NCBI GenBank assembly: GCA_019637615.1
Contig: JAHBVJ010000008.1
Coordinates: 1 to 64,000, forward strand
Source: Anaerolineae bacterium
GTDB taxonomy: Bacteria > Chloroflexota > Anaerolineae > Aggregatilineales > UBA2796
DNA length: 64,000 nucleotides
Direction of reading: 5' to 3'
Under the pieces are notes generated by a model. It was not told where the DNA came from. It saw only the letters and a list, made by a program, of their open reading frames with translations, and ran no database searches. This document shows positions 17,072-26,081 of this stretch, piece after piece (within the stretch, counting starts at the first letter, position 1; every line of letters starts with the position of its first letter). Position numbers and translations under genes: made by a program.

Positions 17072-17875
17072 CTACCGCGCCGCCCGCTTCTCCTCATCTT
17101 CCGCCAGCATCCGCACGATCTCAGCCGTCTCCAACTGATCCACGTACTCGATGATCGCATTCTGCAAATATTCTGGCAGCGCGGGGTGCAGCCGTGTGAA
17201 CGTCGCGTTAAAGGCCGGATCTTCGTTGTAACCTGTTCCTAGCCCGCGCAAGATTTCCAGCGTCGGCTCATAAAAATAATGCAGGTGCTTATGCCAGCGC
17301 TCCACGATCTCCTGTACTTCGGGGCTGGTGGGTGCTTTCCCCGCCTCAACAGCGTCGATGAAGTCGCTGTAAATCTGATTGCTTTCCTCCCCGATAGCCT
17401 GTTTCTTCTCTTGGCTGTAGCTGTTCCACAACTTGATCGACTCGTTGACTGCCTTCGGCCCATATTGCAGCCGCGCGGATCGTTCATATTCCTTCTGCTT
17501 TTCATCGCTGAAGGCTTGGAAAAGCTGTCGTTTGCTCACCGTGCTCTCTCCTGACAGATAAATGATGGTGTTGTCTACCGTGGTGATCAGGTCTTGTAGC
17601 CGTTCTGCTTTCTTCTCCAACTCGCGTCGGTGCGAACGCAGCGCCTCCAGCAGATCGAAGTTCGGGCTGTCCAGAACCGTCTTGATCTGCGTCAGTTCCA
17701 GCCCGATCTCGCGATAAAACAAGATTTGCTGGAGCCGCAGCAAATTCGCCTCGTCATAGTGACGGTATCCGTTATCCGTCACCAGTGATGGCGTCAGCAG
17801 CCCGATCTCGTCGTAATAGTGCAGCGTGCGCACGCTGATGCTCGCTAGGTCAGCTAGTTGTTTGACGCTGTACAC
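17072..17875 (-). CDS. MerR family regulator with TipAS drug-binding domain
   Basis: 267 aa from a GTG start. The N-terminus VYSVKQLADLASISVRTLHY matches TipA-type MerR proteins exactly where they begin, and GGAGG lies 8 bases upstream, so the longer frame from 17917 is disfavoured. The MerR HTH is followed by a dimerisation helix (about 70-105) and a TipAS domain (about 130-250) with FYEPTLEILRGLG and the closing AIIEYVDQLE. TipAS domains bind peptide or thiopeptide antibiotics. It sits directly downstream of a sugar ABC transporter on the same strand, with its own promoter possible. Confidence 0.88.
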   Translation of the reverse strand: MYSVKQLADLASISVRTLHYYDEIGLLTPSLVTDNGYRHYDEANLLRLQQILFYREIGLELTQIKTVLDSPNFDLLEALRSHRRELEKKAERLQDLITTVDNTIIYLSGESTVSKRQLFQAFSDEKQKEYERSARLQYGPKAVNESIKLWNSYSQEKKQAIGEESNQIYSDFIDAVEAGKAPTSPEVQEIVERWHKHLHYFYEPTLEILRGLGTGYNEDPAFNATFTRLHPALPEYLQNAIIEYVDQLETAEIVRMLAEDEEKRAAR

Positions 17876-17968
17876 GGCCTTATCCTCCACCTTGACGTCG
17901 CCATCATAAGCTATCACGTAACGTGAGAGTCAAGGGCATTCTCTGAAATTCCCGCGGATTGAACGGCG

Positions 17969-18832
17969 CTACCCTTTCAACCCGCTGCTCACCGACAAGC
18001 CTCGGATAATCCAGTTTTGCGCGAAGAAGTACACGATCAGCACGGGGATCAGCGCCACCACCGACGCCGCCATCAGCAGTTCCCACCGCACCGTGAACTG
18101 TCCTTGGAATGTGCTCAACCCGACGGGCAGCGTGCGCATATTCTGTGAATTCGTCACGATCAAGGGCCACAGGAAATCGTTCCACGATCCGAGGAAAGTG
18201 AACACGCCCAATGCGGCTAGTACGGGCGTGGAATTCGGTAAGATTACGCTCCACCAGATGCGCAGTGACGACGCCCCATCGATCCGTGCCGCTTCGTCAT
18301 ATTCCATCGGCAGTCCGCGATAATACTGCCGCAGCAAGAAGATGCTGAACGCCGAAAACGCGGGCGGCACGATCAGAGCGAGGTATTTATCGAACCAGCC
18401 TAGCTGGCGGATGATCAAGAAATTAGGCAGCAACAGCACCGGAAACGGGATCATCAGCCCGATCAGGTATAAAAAGAATATCGCATTCCTTCCCCTGAAT
18501 CGCAGCCGTGCGAATGCGAACGCCGCCAGTGAGGAGGTGAGCAGTTGCAAGATCGTCACCGAGCACGCCACGATCAGGCTGTTCAAGTAAAACCGCCCGA
18601 ACGGCATCGAATTGATCGCCGTCGAATAGTTGGAAATCATGAATGTCGATGGGATCAAGCGCGGCGGGAATTCGCGCAAAATGTCGGTGGATGTCTTCAA
18701 CGAGGTGCTCAACATCCACAGAAACGGCAGCACCATGATCGCCGCGCCCACCGTCAGGATGATGTACAGCGTGATCCGTCCCCACTGGAGTCCGTTCACC
18801 GATCGCATGTTTTGTTCACGTACAGTTGCCAT
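17969..18832 (-). CDS. CUT1 sugar ABC transporter permease (MalG type)
   Basis: 287 aa with six predicted membrane segments and a typical MalG-type N-terminus (first TM near 20-42 after a basic leader). The EAA loop that docks on the ATPase is EYDEAARIDGASSLRIWWSV followed by ILPNS. The C-terminus ends VSSGLKG, matching the family's QRYFVRGLTAGAVKG-style end. It lies 13 nt downstream of the MalF-type permease. No ATPase gene is present, so a shared MsmX-like ATPase encoded elsewhere probably energises the system. Confidence 0.93.
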   Translation of the reverse strand: MATVREQNMRSVNGLQWGRITLYIILTVGAAIMVLPFLWMLSTSLKTSTDILREFPPRLIPSTFMISNYSTAINSMPFGRFYLNSLIVACSVTILQLLTSSLAAFAFARLRFRGRNAIFFLYLIGLMIPFPVLLLPNFLIIRQLGWFDKYLALIVPPAFSAFSIFLLRQYYRGLPMEYDEAARIDGASSLRIWWSVILPNSTPVLAALGVFTFLGSWNDFLWPLIVTNSQNMRTLPVGLSTFQGQFTVRWELLMAASVVALIPVLIVYFFAQNWIIRGLSVSSGLKG

Positions 18833-18845
18833 CGTCCCCCTCCTC

Positions 18846-19910
18846 TCATTCCGTCTCGTAATGCACCCAACGCCGCTGTAACACCGTCTGCATAATCGTC
18901 ACCGTGAACACGATCACGAACAGCACCCACGAGATCGCGGCGGCTTTTCCCATCCGTTGGAAATTGAATGCGTTCTCGTAAATGTACGTCACGATCGAAG
19001 CCGATCCAACCGGCAGTTGTCGCTGCGTATTGGCGTTCATGATGAACGGCTCGGTAAAAATCTGGAATGCGCCCAACATCTGGATCACCAGCAGAAAGAA
19101 TGTCGTCGGGCTAACCAGCGGAATCGTCACATTGCGCAGCCGCTGCCACCGATTCGCGCCGTCCACCTTTGCCGCGTCGATCAACACATCTGGCACGGCT
19201 TGCAGCGCCGCGAGGTAGATTACCATCGTGAATCCGACATTTTTCCACACCGTGAATACCGCCACGCTGACCAGCGCCCAACCGGGCCAGATGCCGGAGC
19301 CACTTGCGTTCAGGAAATCCGGCGGCATAATGCTGTTCGCCCATGCCAGCAGTGACGGTGACGCCTGCACCCAACCTTGACCGAGCAAAAACCCTTTGAT
19401 CTCCCACACGCCCGCCGCGATCACGCCGCTCTGCTGGTTGAACAAGAAGCGGAACACCATCGCCGCTGCCACCGCGCTCGCCACCACAGGCATAAAATAC
19501 AACATGCGGTACAGCTTCAGGCCACGAATGCCCGTATTCAGCATGAGCGCCAGCACGAACCCGATCACCAATTGGACGGGCACGATCAGCACCATATACC
19601 ACAACGTGTTGCGCAGCACATTCCCAAACATGGGGTCTTTGGTGAACAGCTCAATGTAATTATTGAGGCCGATATACGTCGGCGGTGTCAGCAAATTCCA
19701 CTCTTGGAAGCTCAGTCCCAACGAGATCACGATCGGCACGAGGACAAACACGCTGAATCCGAGTAGGCTCGGCAGCAAAAATAGGTAGCCTTCCACCTGT
19801 TGATCGGCACGCCACGCCCCGATGCCCAAAGTGGAAGCCGCTTTCTGGAAAAAAGACGAGGGTGGTCGCTCTGGCACCGTTGAAGCAGGGGGAGCTACTC
19901 CACGTTCCAT
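18846..19910 (-). CDS. CUT1 sugar ABC transporter permease (MalF/UgpA type)
   Basis: 354 aa. A 45-residue soluble leader is followed by six membrane segments; the first is GYLFLLPSLLGFSVFVLVPI. The EAA loop is IDAAKVDGANRWQRLRNVTI. There is a longer periplasmic insert between about residues 165 and 215, which is slightly unusual for UgpA-type permeases. It forms the channel with the MalG-type permease. The gene lies about 100 nt after the binding-protein gene. Confidence 0.92.
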   Translation of the reverse strand: MERGVAPPASTVPERPPSSFFQKAASTLGIGAWRADQQVEGYLFLLPSLLGFSVFVLVPIVISLGLSFQEWNLLTPPTYIGLNNYIELFTKDPMFGNVLRNTLWYMVLIVPVQLVIGFVLALMLNTGIRGLKLYRMLYFMPVVASAVAAAMVFRFLFNQQSGVIAAGVWEIKGFLLGQGWVQASPSLLAWANSIMPPDFLNASGSGIWPGWALVSVAVFTVWKNVGFTMVIYLAALQAVPDVLIDAAKVDGANRWQRLRNVTIPLVSPTTFFLLVIQMLGAFQIFTEPFIMNANTQRQLPVGSASIVTYIYENAFNFQRMGKAAAISWVLFVIVFTVTIMQTVLQRRWVHYETE

Positions 19911-20009
19911 GATGGCTCTCCATTCAGAGTGAACAAAACGCGGGGCAGAGAAAGACCTCTAACCCCGCGCCATAAGCTTTATGACAGGTGATGCTGCCTA
20001 AAAAGGCGG

Positions 20010-21302
20010 CTACTTCTTGTAACCGTGATCAGCGAGGTACTTATCGACATTTTCGCACAAACCCGGCAGCACATCCGCTGGTTTCGCCTCGCCTGCCCAG
20101 ATCGAGGTCAGCACGGGGCTAATGATCGTGCTGCTCAACTCGTTCCATTCAGGGAACCAGCCATTGCCGTTTGGCGGCGCGGATTCAGCGTCGATCAAGA
20201 ATGCTTGCTTATTCTCTGGCTTGCGATCCTTCGCCATGAACACGTCAGAATTCGCGCCCGATTTCGTCGGAGGGAAGCTGTCGCCAGCACTGAAGTACAC
20301 GGCTTGCCCGCCATCTGGCGATTGCAAGAACTGCATGAACTCCCATGCCGCGTCTTGCTTTTGCGTCAGCGCGCTCATCACCCATGCCGCGCCGTTAGTG
20401 CTGCCCGCTTGGCGACCACCGCTCGGCGCTTTGGGCACAGGTGCGATGTCGTAATTGATGCCCGCTGTGTTCAGCGCGGGGATGCGGCTTGCATTCTGGA
20501 TGAACATCGATGCCTGATCAGACAGGAATACGGCTTGGTCACCGCCAGCCTGTCCCAGATTCGCGTCACGCCACGCCAGATTATCATTCATCAACCCCGC
20601 GAAGTACTCGACTCCCGCGATTGATTCCGGCGTGCTCAACTTGCACTGGGTTGGCTTGAACATATCATCAAGGATCGCGCCGCCGTTGCCACCCACGAAG
20701 TTGAAGTACTTGCTACCTTCCGCCGCCAGCCCATAGCGCGTGATGCGTCCGTTGGCATCCTTGATCGTCAGCGCTTCCGCAGCCTTGCGCAAGTCATCCC
20801 ACGTCCAGTCAGCGGTCGGATACGACAACTTAGCCGCGTCGAAGTCGTCCTTGTCGTAGTACAGCACTTCCACCGCGCTGTCACGGGGCAAGCCGTAGAC
20901 TTTGCCCTGATACGAGGTGCTTTCCAACGCACCGGGCCAGTAGTCCTTCAGGTCGAAGTTGCTCTTCTCGATGAACGGCGTCAGATCCATGATCTTCGCT
21001 GCCGCCGCGTAGTCTTGAATGGGCGACATAAAGAACACATCTGGGATCACCGTACCATCGCCAGCCGTAAACAATGCGGTCATTTTCGTGAAATAATCGC
21101 CCCACGGCTGTGACCACAGTTCGATCTCGACATTTGGGTTTTTCGCCATGTACGCGTCAGCCGCTTTTTGGTGGGTAGCGATTTCATCCGGGCTGCCCCA
21201 CATACCCCAGAGCAGATGCACTTTATCTTGTGCTTTGGCGGGGCTGCTTACCATCGTAAAGGCGAGGGCAAGCGCAATCAAAATAGAAAGTCGTTTTTTC
21301 AT
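20010..21302 (-). CDS. Extracellular sugar-binding protein (family 1) of ABC transporter
   Basis: 430 aa starting MKKRLSILIALALAFTMVSS, a clear signal peptide with cleavage near AKAQ-DK and no lipobox. The start at 21302 is chosen over the longer frame from 21455, which has no signal-like leader. Family-1 features include LLWGMWGSPDE, VYGLPRDSAVEVLYYDKD and GAAWVMSA. The mature protein captures sugars or glycosides for the two permeases downstream. The substrate cannot be read from the sequence. Confidence 0.92.
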   Translation of the reverse strand: MKKRLSILIALALAFTMVSSPAKAQDKVHLLWGMWGSPDEIATHQKAADAYMAKNPNVEIELWSQPWGDYFTKMTALFTAGDGTVIPDVFFMSPIQDYAAAAKIMDLTPFIEKSNFDLKDYWPGALESTSYQGKVYGLPRDSAVEVLYYDKDDFDAAKLSYPTADWTWDDLRKAAEALTIKDANGRITRYGLAAEGSKYFNFVGGNGGAILDDMFKPTQCKLSTPESIAGVEYFAGLMNDNLAWRDANLGQAGGDQAVFLSDQASMFIQNASRIPALNTAGINYDIAPVPKAPSGGRQAGSTNGAAWVMSALTQKQDAAWEFMQFLQSPDGGQAVYFSAGDSFPPTKSGANSDVFMAKDRKPENKQAFLIDAESAPPNGNGWFPEWNELSSTIISPVLTSIWAGEAKPADVLPGLCENVDKYLADHGYKK

Positions 21303-21574
21303 GAATACGCTCCTCAAAAATGACATGCAGCGGTGTCTAGTTTCCCTCAAGTTGTCTCGGATTGGCAGGCAGGTAAGGACTACTCCATATCCCCATAACG
21401 GGGAAACGGAGTCATGATGGGAGGGGGAGGCCCGCTTACCAAGCTGCCGCATCAATGCTCCGTCATTGATGCAATTTAGATGTTACCGAGGCCAGCCAAA
21501 AACGCCAACCCGCGCTAATTGGCACGGCGTGGCACACGGCGCGATAGTTTATATAGACCAAAACGCGAATATCG

Positions 21575-23269
21575 ATGACGCTATCTGCCATGCACATCAC
21601 GTTCAATCAGCGCATAGTCGCGACCACCTTTAGTCTGTTGCTCACGCTCCACGGTATGCCGCCCGCGCCGCGCGGGACGCTGATCAGTGTATCGACGCAT
21701 ACCTTCCGCCCCGCTGCCCAATCTTGTGAAGACCACTTCATCGCCCATGATCTGGATCATGTGACCACTGTCCCCGGCGGGCAGAAGGTGCGCAGTTTCG
21801 AGGCCAACGGCGGCGGGGTCGCCATCAATGACTTGGACAACGACGGTGACTTGGATATTGTGCTCGCCAACCATGCCGGATCGAATACTATCCTCTGGAA
21901 CGAAGGTGCTCTGAATTTCCGTGCCGAGCATATGGCTGGCGTACAGGGCAACGCGCGTGCCGTGACCATCGTGGATGTCGATGCCGACGGCTGGCAGGAC
22001 ATCGTTTTCTCTGGCGTCAAAAGTGCGCCCGTCTACATGCATAACGAGCATAATGGGCGCTTCGTGCAGCAGTTCCTCGGCGGCGTCGGCAAGCCCGTCT
22101 ACGCCATCAACTGGGCAGATATAAACGGCGATGGCGATCTTGATCTGCTTGGCGCGACCTATGATGCCAGTTTGCTCACGGATTACGGGCAAGAGTTCAT
22201 CACCAGCGGCAGCGCGGGCGTGTTCTATTACGAGAATCGAGCGGGCAATTTCAAGTTGCATGTCTTGGCGACGGGCGCGCAAGCCCTCGCCCTCCTGCTG
22301 GTCGATCTCAACGCCGACGGCCATCTTGACCTCTGGGTAGGCAACGATTTCGCCGTGCCCGATCAAGTCTGGTATTGGCAGCCAGTCGGGTGGCAGCGAG
22401 CTTTCCCGCTCAAAACCATGAGCTACAGCACCATGAGCTTGGACGCGGGCGACATCGACAACGACGGCATCAATGAAGTCTTCTCCAGCGATATGAAGCC
22501 CTATGCAGGCGACGAACAGGGGCAAATCGCGCTGCAACCGATCTTAGATACGCTCAATGCGGGGCGCGCCGGATACAAGGACCCGCAGATCACCGCCAAC
22601 GTCCTCCAGAGTGTCGGCGCGTTTGTGAATACTGCGCCCGCTGCTGGTGTTGAGGCCACGGGGTGGAGTTGGTCGAGCAAATTCGGGGATTTAGATCAAG
22701 ATGGATTACTGGATCTGTATGTGGTCAACGGCTTTATTGAACAGGGCACCTTCCGCCAACTCCCTAACCACGAATTGGTCGAAGAAAATCAAGCCTTTCG
22801 CAATCTCGGCGGGGGGCGCTTCGATCCCGCTCCACAGTGGAGACTCGGCTCGCTCCGCAGCGGGCGCGGCATGAGCATGGCGGATCTCGATGGCGACGGC
22901 GATCTTGATATTGTGGTCAACAACCTCGCCACACCGTCTCAACTTTTCGAAAATCAGCTCTGCGGCGGCAGCAGTCTACAAGTCGATTTGGACTGGCCTG
23001 AGAGCCATAATCGGTTTGCTATCGGCGCACGGCTCATGCTGGTCACGGATCGCGGAACCTACTACCGTGATGTCAAGGCCAGCAGTGGCTATCTGTCGGG
23101 CGATCCGTCCCGTGTGCATTTCGGTTTCCCCGCCGATGCTGCTCTACAACGCTTGGAGGTTCGCTGGCCCGATGGTGAACTGTCCGAAGTGACGACCCTA
23201 ACACAAAACACCCTGATCACCGTCACGCGGGATGGCTTGGTCTTTAATGCGCAATCCAATAGTCACTAA
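21575..23269 (+). CDS. Secreted FG-GAP/VCBS repeat protein with ASPIC/UnbV C-terminal domain
   Basis: 564 aa (or 559 from the ATG at 21590). The N-terminus has a hydrophobic signal region (TTFSLLLTLHGMP). At least five Ca-binding FG-GAP/VCBS repeats follow with DxDxDGxxD cores such as NDLDNDGDLDIVL, DVDADGWQDIV, DINGDGDLDLL and DLDQDGLLDLY. The C-terminal ~100 residues are an ASPIC/UnbV domain (IGARLMLVTDRGTYYRDVKA and RLEVRWPDGE). The architecture is that of CRTAC1-like proteins, which are extracellular beta-propellers. It is divergent from the sugar transporter. Function in bacteria is unknown. Confidence 0.88.
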   Translation: MTLSAMHITFNQRIVATTFSLLLTLHGMPPAPRGTLISVSTHTFRPAAQSCEDHFIAHDLDHVTTVPGGQKVRSFEANGGGVAINDLDNDGDLDIVLANHAGSNTILWNEGALNFRAEHMAGVQGNARAVTIVDVDADGWQDIVFSGVKSAPVYMHNEHNGRFVQQFLGGVGKPVYAINWADINGDGDLDLLGATYDASLLTDYGQEFITSGSAGVFYYENRAGNFKLHVLATGAQALALLLVDLNADGHLDLWVGNDFAVPDQVWYWQPVGWQRAFPLKTMSYSTMSLDAGDIDNDGINEVFSSDMKPYAGDEQGQIALQPILDTLNAGRAGYKDPQITANVLQSVGAFVNTAPAAGVEATGWSWSSKFGDLDQDGLLDLYVVNGFIEQGTFRQLPNHELVEENQAFRNLGGGRFDPAPQWRLGSLRSGRGMSMADLDGDGDLDIVVNNLATPSQLFENQLCGGSSLQVDLDWPESHNRFAIGARLMLVTDRGTYYRDVKASSGYLSGDPSRVHFGFPADAALQRLEVRWPDGELSEVTTLTQNTLITVTRDGLVFNAQSNSH

Positions 23270-23478
23270 AATTCACGCTGTTTTAGACCCTTATCGAGAA
23301 TATCTACCCTAACCAACCTGACTTTCGTATCGCCACTGATCAGCAATAGCGCACGATCGAGTACGAATTCATATGTGATGTTGAGTCATGGGCAACATGG
23401 ACGACCATCATCTGGAACCTCTCATAGCTCATCGTACTGGCAATCGTTACAGCTCAGCTAATTGTCATTGCAAAGATA

Positions 23479-24507
23479 CTAATATTCCTTTAGATATATC
23501 AGGAAAGGCGCAAAAGCCCCTAAAAATGCCTGTGACTCGAATCCCATCGCGGCCTCTATTTGACTATTTCTTAGCACTCTAGGATTAGATTGACGCAAAA
23601 CGAAAATGTATTGCACATTTAGAGAGATAGTTTGAGTGTTATCTCCGATACCATATCGGTGTATTTCACGATTTTGACAGCCATAAACGAGAAAACCGTT
23701 CGAAGCTAAATCTTCAATTTCGCGCTGCAATTCCAACTGCGCTCGTGTACGGTTAATAGGATCAATGTCATTCCAGATGTCGCTGTAGTCTGTGATATTT
23801 TGAAGAAATCCTCCAACTAACTCTACTTCTGCGTCATTCTGAAGGTCGTCATGCGTGGTCTGATGAGCGTCGCTGCCCATGATAATGTCAATTAGTGCTG
23901 AACCAGTATCGATCTTCTTAGCTTTTAGCTGAAAGTATTTTGGCTCTCTAGATTTGTTTGTGCCCGAAGTTTGCCCCTGTTTCGTGGCATCAGCAGCCTT
24001 TTTCTCTGCTTTACGTCTGTCATTTGACCACTCCGCTAGTGCGTGGATCACTTGAGCTTTGAGATCATTAACACTTTTAAAGAAGCCAATCTGATGTTCC
24101 GCACTTATACGCTTCTTGAAAGCTTCTAATTCAGTCTTTTTATCCTGTTCGACCATATCAATTGTGATTGGATGTAATGCATCAATAACGAAACAAAATC
24201 GCGGAATCGATTTCCCATTATAGCTAACGGATCCAGCCCAATCATATTCCAACTCAGTGATGCTCTTGCCTCCAAAATCAACTGGGCACCAGCCATATCG
24301 ATGAGCATATATACCAATGAACGCGTCAGCTTCACTAACCTGACGTTTGCAAAGCTGGACAGGATCGTCTCCCGTCACAGCCCAATATTCCATTCCTCGC
24401 GGTTGCAAATTGAGGCTAAGGAGTGCATCGACAATCGCTTTACGATGCTCTGGAAGATCGTAGCTTGTACTGCTGACGAAAACATCTAAACGTTCCTTAT
24501 GAGACAT
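23479..24507 (-). CDS. DUF4062 domain protein (TIR/SIR-like fold)
   Basis: 342 aa starting MSHKERLDVFVSSTSYDLPE. The start at 24507 follows AAGGGG at suitable distance and is preferred over 24540. DUF4062 features: VFVSSTSYDLPEHR, GMEYWAVTGDDP, ADAFIGIYAHRYG and SITELEYDWA. DUF4062 has a Rossmann-like fold related to TIR domains and often heads NLR-like or defence proteins. The rest has a charged helical middle (about 165-200) and a C-terminal region I cannot name (residues ~215-342). It stands alone, flanked by repeats. A defence or signalling role is inference. Confidence 0.82.
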   Translation of the reverse strand: MSHKERLDVFVSSTSYDLPEHRKAIVDALLSLNLQPRGMEYWAVTGDDPVQLCKRQVSEADAFIGIYAHRYGWCPVDFGGKSITELEYDWAGSVSYNGKSIPRFCFVIDALHPITIDMVEQDKKTELEAFKKRISAEHQIGFFKSVNDLKAQVIHALAEWSNDRRKAEKKAADATKQGQTSGTNKSREPKYFQLKAKKIDTGSALIDIIMGSDAHQTTHDDLQNDAEVELVGGFLQNITDYSDIWNDIDPINRTRAQLELQREIEDLASNGFLVYGCQNREIHRYGIGDNTQTISLNVQYIFVLRQSNPRVLRNSQIEAAMGFESQAFLGAFAPFLIYLKEY

Positions 24508-24858
24508 GAATTTGCCCCTTTGAGGGAAAACTGTCCTCAATACTATAGCTCACCCTATAACACTAATACGCAATCCAGAATAATAAGCTTATCCGTTTCA
24601 TTCTTCCAACCTAACACAAATAATCTCTCATTTGACATTCCATTCGCAATCATGTATTCTATGTCCATCTGAGCGACACCCTTGGCGGTTTTGGAGTCCT
24701 TACACTCCAAATTTGCTCAATGTGTCACTTATGTGTTCCCACAACTGAATAACTCACGATCACACGCGACTACGCCTCCGAGCAACGCCACTGATCAGTG
24801 CCCAAAATTCCTTTTCTCAACCAACTACATATCATCATCCTGAGCGTTTGCCTGCTCT
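24508..24858. other. Non-coding stretch before repeat block
   Basis: AT-rich then GC-mixed sequence upstream of the DUF4062 gene, holding its probable promoter. I see no open frame of protein-like composition and no RNA gene. Confidence 0.4.
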
Positions 24859-24989
24859 GAGGTCTCTCTCCGTTCATCGAGCTTGACCTTACTCAAGTAA
24901 CCCCTTGGTTCCCCCTCGTTGCGAAGCGGCGGGCACCGCGCAGCGGTCGCAGTCAGGGGGTGAGGTTGCATCGAGCACTCGCTTGCTCT
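24859..24989. repeat. Dispersed repeat R1, copy a
   Basis: Begins GAGGTCTCTCTCCG, continues TTGACCTTACTCAAGTAACC and ends CGAGCACTCGCTTGCTCT. It is nearly identical to 25027-25142 apart from a 15-base insertion after GCGAAGCGG, and to the inverted copy at 37968-38063. Confidence 0.8.
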
Positions 24990-25026
24990 TTACTAAGCAC
25001 TAAGCACTCAGGACTAAGCACTATCC

Positions 25027-25142
25027 GAGGTCTCTCTCCGATCATCGAGTTTGACCTTACTCAAGTAACCCCTCGGTTCCCCCTCTTTGCGAAGCGGAGA
25101 GGGGGTCAGGGGGTGAGGTTGCATCGAGCACTCGCTTGCTCT
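25027..25142. repeat. Dispersed repeat R1, copy b
   Basis: Direct copy of 24859-24989. It contains the stem CCCCCTCT...AGAGGGGG around TTGCGAAGCGG, typical of intergenic palindromic elements. TAAGCAC-type heptamers separate the two copies. Confidence 0.8.
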
Positions 25143-25291
25143 GTACTAATAGACGACCGATAAAGAGCATGCCTATTCCCGCGTTTGTACGGACGCCTCA
25201 AGAGGCGTCCATGTGCGCTTGATAATCAGGTCTGCTCTATTGCGATTATCTATAAGCACTAAGCACTATTCTGCACTATCTGGAGGCATTC

Positions 25292-25820
25292 ATGGGCTGG
25301 CCCACCAAAACCAATTGCGACACGCCGCGACCAACGCTCGGCAATCCTGCGTCACTCGTTCCTAAGATCGTGCGCACACCCGCCGCCGCTGAATTAGCTT
25401 TTATCACACTGGGGAATTATCTGGCGTCTCCGGAGCGCAACCCGCTTCCGCCCGCCGCCATTGCCGCTGATCGCTGCTTCACCGAGGCCATCACTCTGAC
25501 TGATGCGGACGATCTGGCGGATTTCCTGCCCGTGCCGACCCTTGACTCCCCTCTCCATGGGAATGGAGAGGGGTTGGGGGTGAGGCTCATCCTCACCGAC
25601 GAGGACGAGGTCACCAACGCCGCCGATCTCGCGAATTTCCCGCCGCCCGCGCCAACCCTTGGCTCCCCTGCCCACGCCAATGGCGAGGAGTCAGGCGTGA
25701 GGCTCATCCTCACCGACGAGGACGAGGTCACCGCCTCCGCATCTCCTGTTGACCCTTGCCTGCGTCCCGGAGGGGCTTCGTTCGCTAAGCCTGACGGCTC
25801 ACCATCGGGCGGCGCTGCCT
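25292..25820 (+). repeat. Repeat element E1 copy 1 with an RBS-preceded open frame (MGWPTKTNCD family)
   Basis: An open frame starting MGWPTKTNCDTPRPTLGNPA with GGAGG six bases before the ATG. The first ~85 codons are nearly identical in protein to the inverted copy at 37290-37907. After codon ~85 the frame contains two in-frame repeat units (SPLHGNGEGLGVRLILTDED and SPAHANGEESGVRLILTDED) built from palindromic DNA. Similarity between copies ends near PDGSPSGG. The frame then runs on into the SDR gene, where it is only a shadow. It may be a small real gene invaded by palindromic elements, or a mobile repeat that carries a start. Confidence 0.5.
25548..25573. repeat. Palindromic unit inside the E1 open frame
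   Basis: Perfect 11-bp stem CCCCTCTCCAT / ATGGAGAGGGG with loop GGGA. The same stem with loop AGCA occurs at 37506-37531 in the other copy. Both lie in-frame in the MGWPTKTNCD reading frame. Confidence 0.8.
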
Positions 25821-26034
25821 CGGTCATGCTTGTCGCGTCATCCAAAGACACTAACTTGTCTTTGCTTAGCACTTGGTACTCAGCACCTAGCACTCCACTA
25901 CTGTCGTTACTCAGGATGAAGCCCACGACACCAAGCTTTTGGCTCCCAGTGATCCCATGCAATACTGCACATGGGATCAAATTGAGGATCATTCATCCTC
26001 ACCACGCCCTTCGCCCACCTTCGCGTGGCATAGC

Positions 26035-26040
26035 TATAAT
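26035..26040 (+). promoter_or_regulatory. -10-like TATAAT before the SDR gene
   Basis: A perfect TATAAT about 40 bases upstream of the SDR start. No good -35 hexamer is visible. TATAAT hexamers also precede the MFS gene (27672) and the large DUF2298 gene (45756). Confidence 0.45.
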
Positions 26041-26081
26041 GTCCGCTGTGCGCAGTCAACATCAAGACAAGGCAGAACACG

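Noticed and set aside
21581..22537. Minus-strand 318-codon frame opposite the FG-GAP protein
   Set aside because: The FG-GAP calcium motifs on the plus strand are unmistakable; the antisense frame has no family features.
23388..23582. Plus-strand 64-codon frame overlapping the DUF4062 end
   Set aside because: No RBS or family signal and it overlaps the end of a well-supported gene.
24859..25142. CRISPR-like array
   Set aside because: Only two direct copies, each over 110 bases, with an internal insertion and no short regular spacers; it is a dispersed intergenic repeat.
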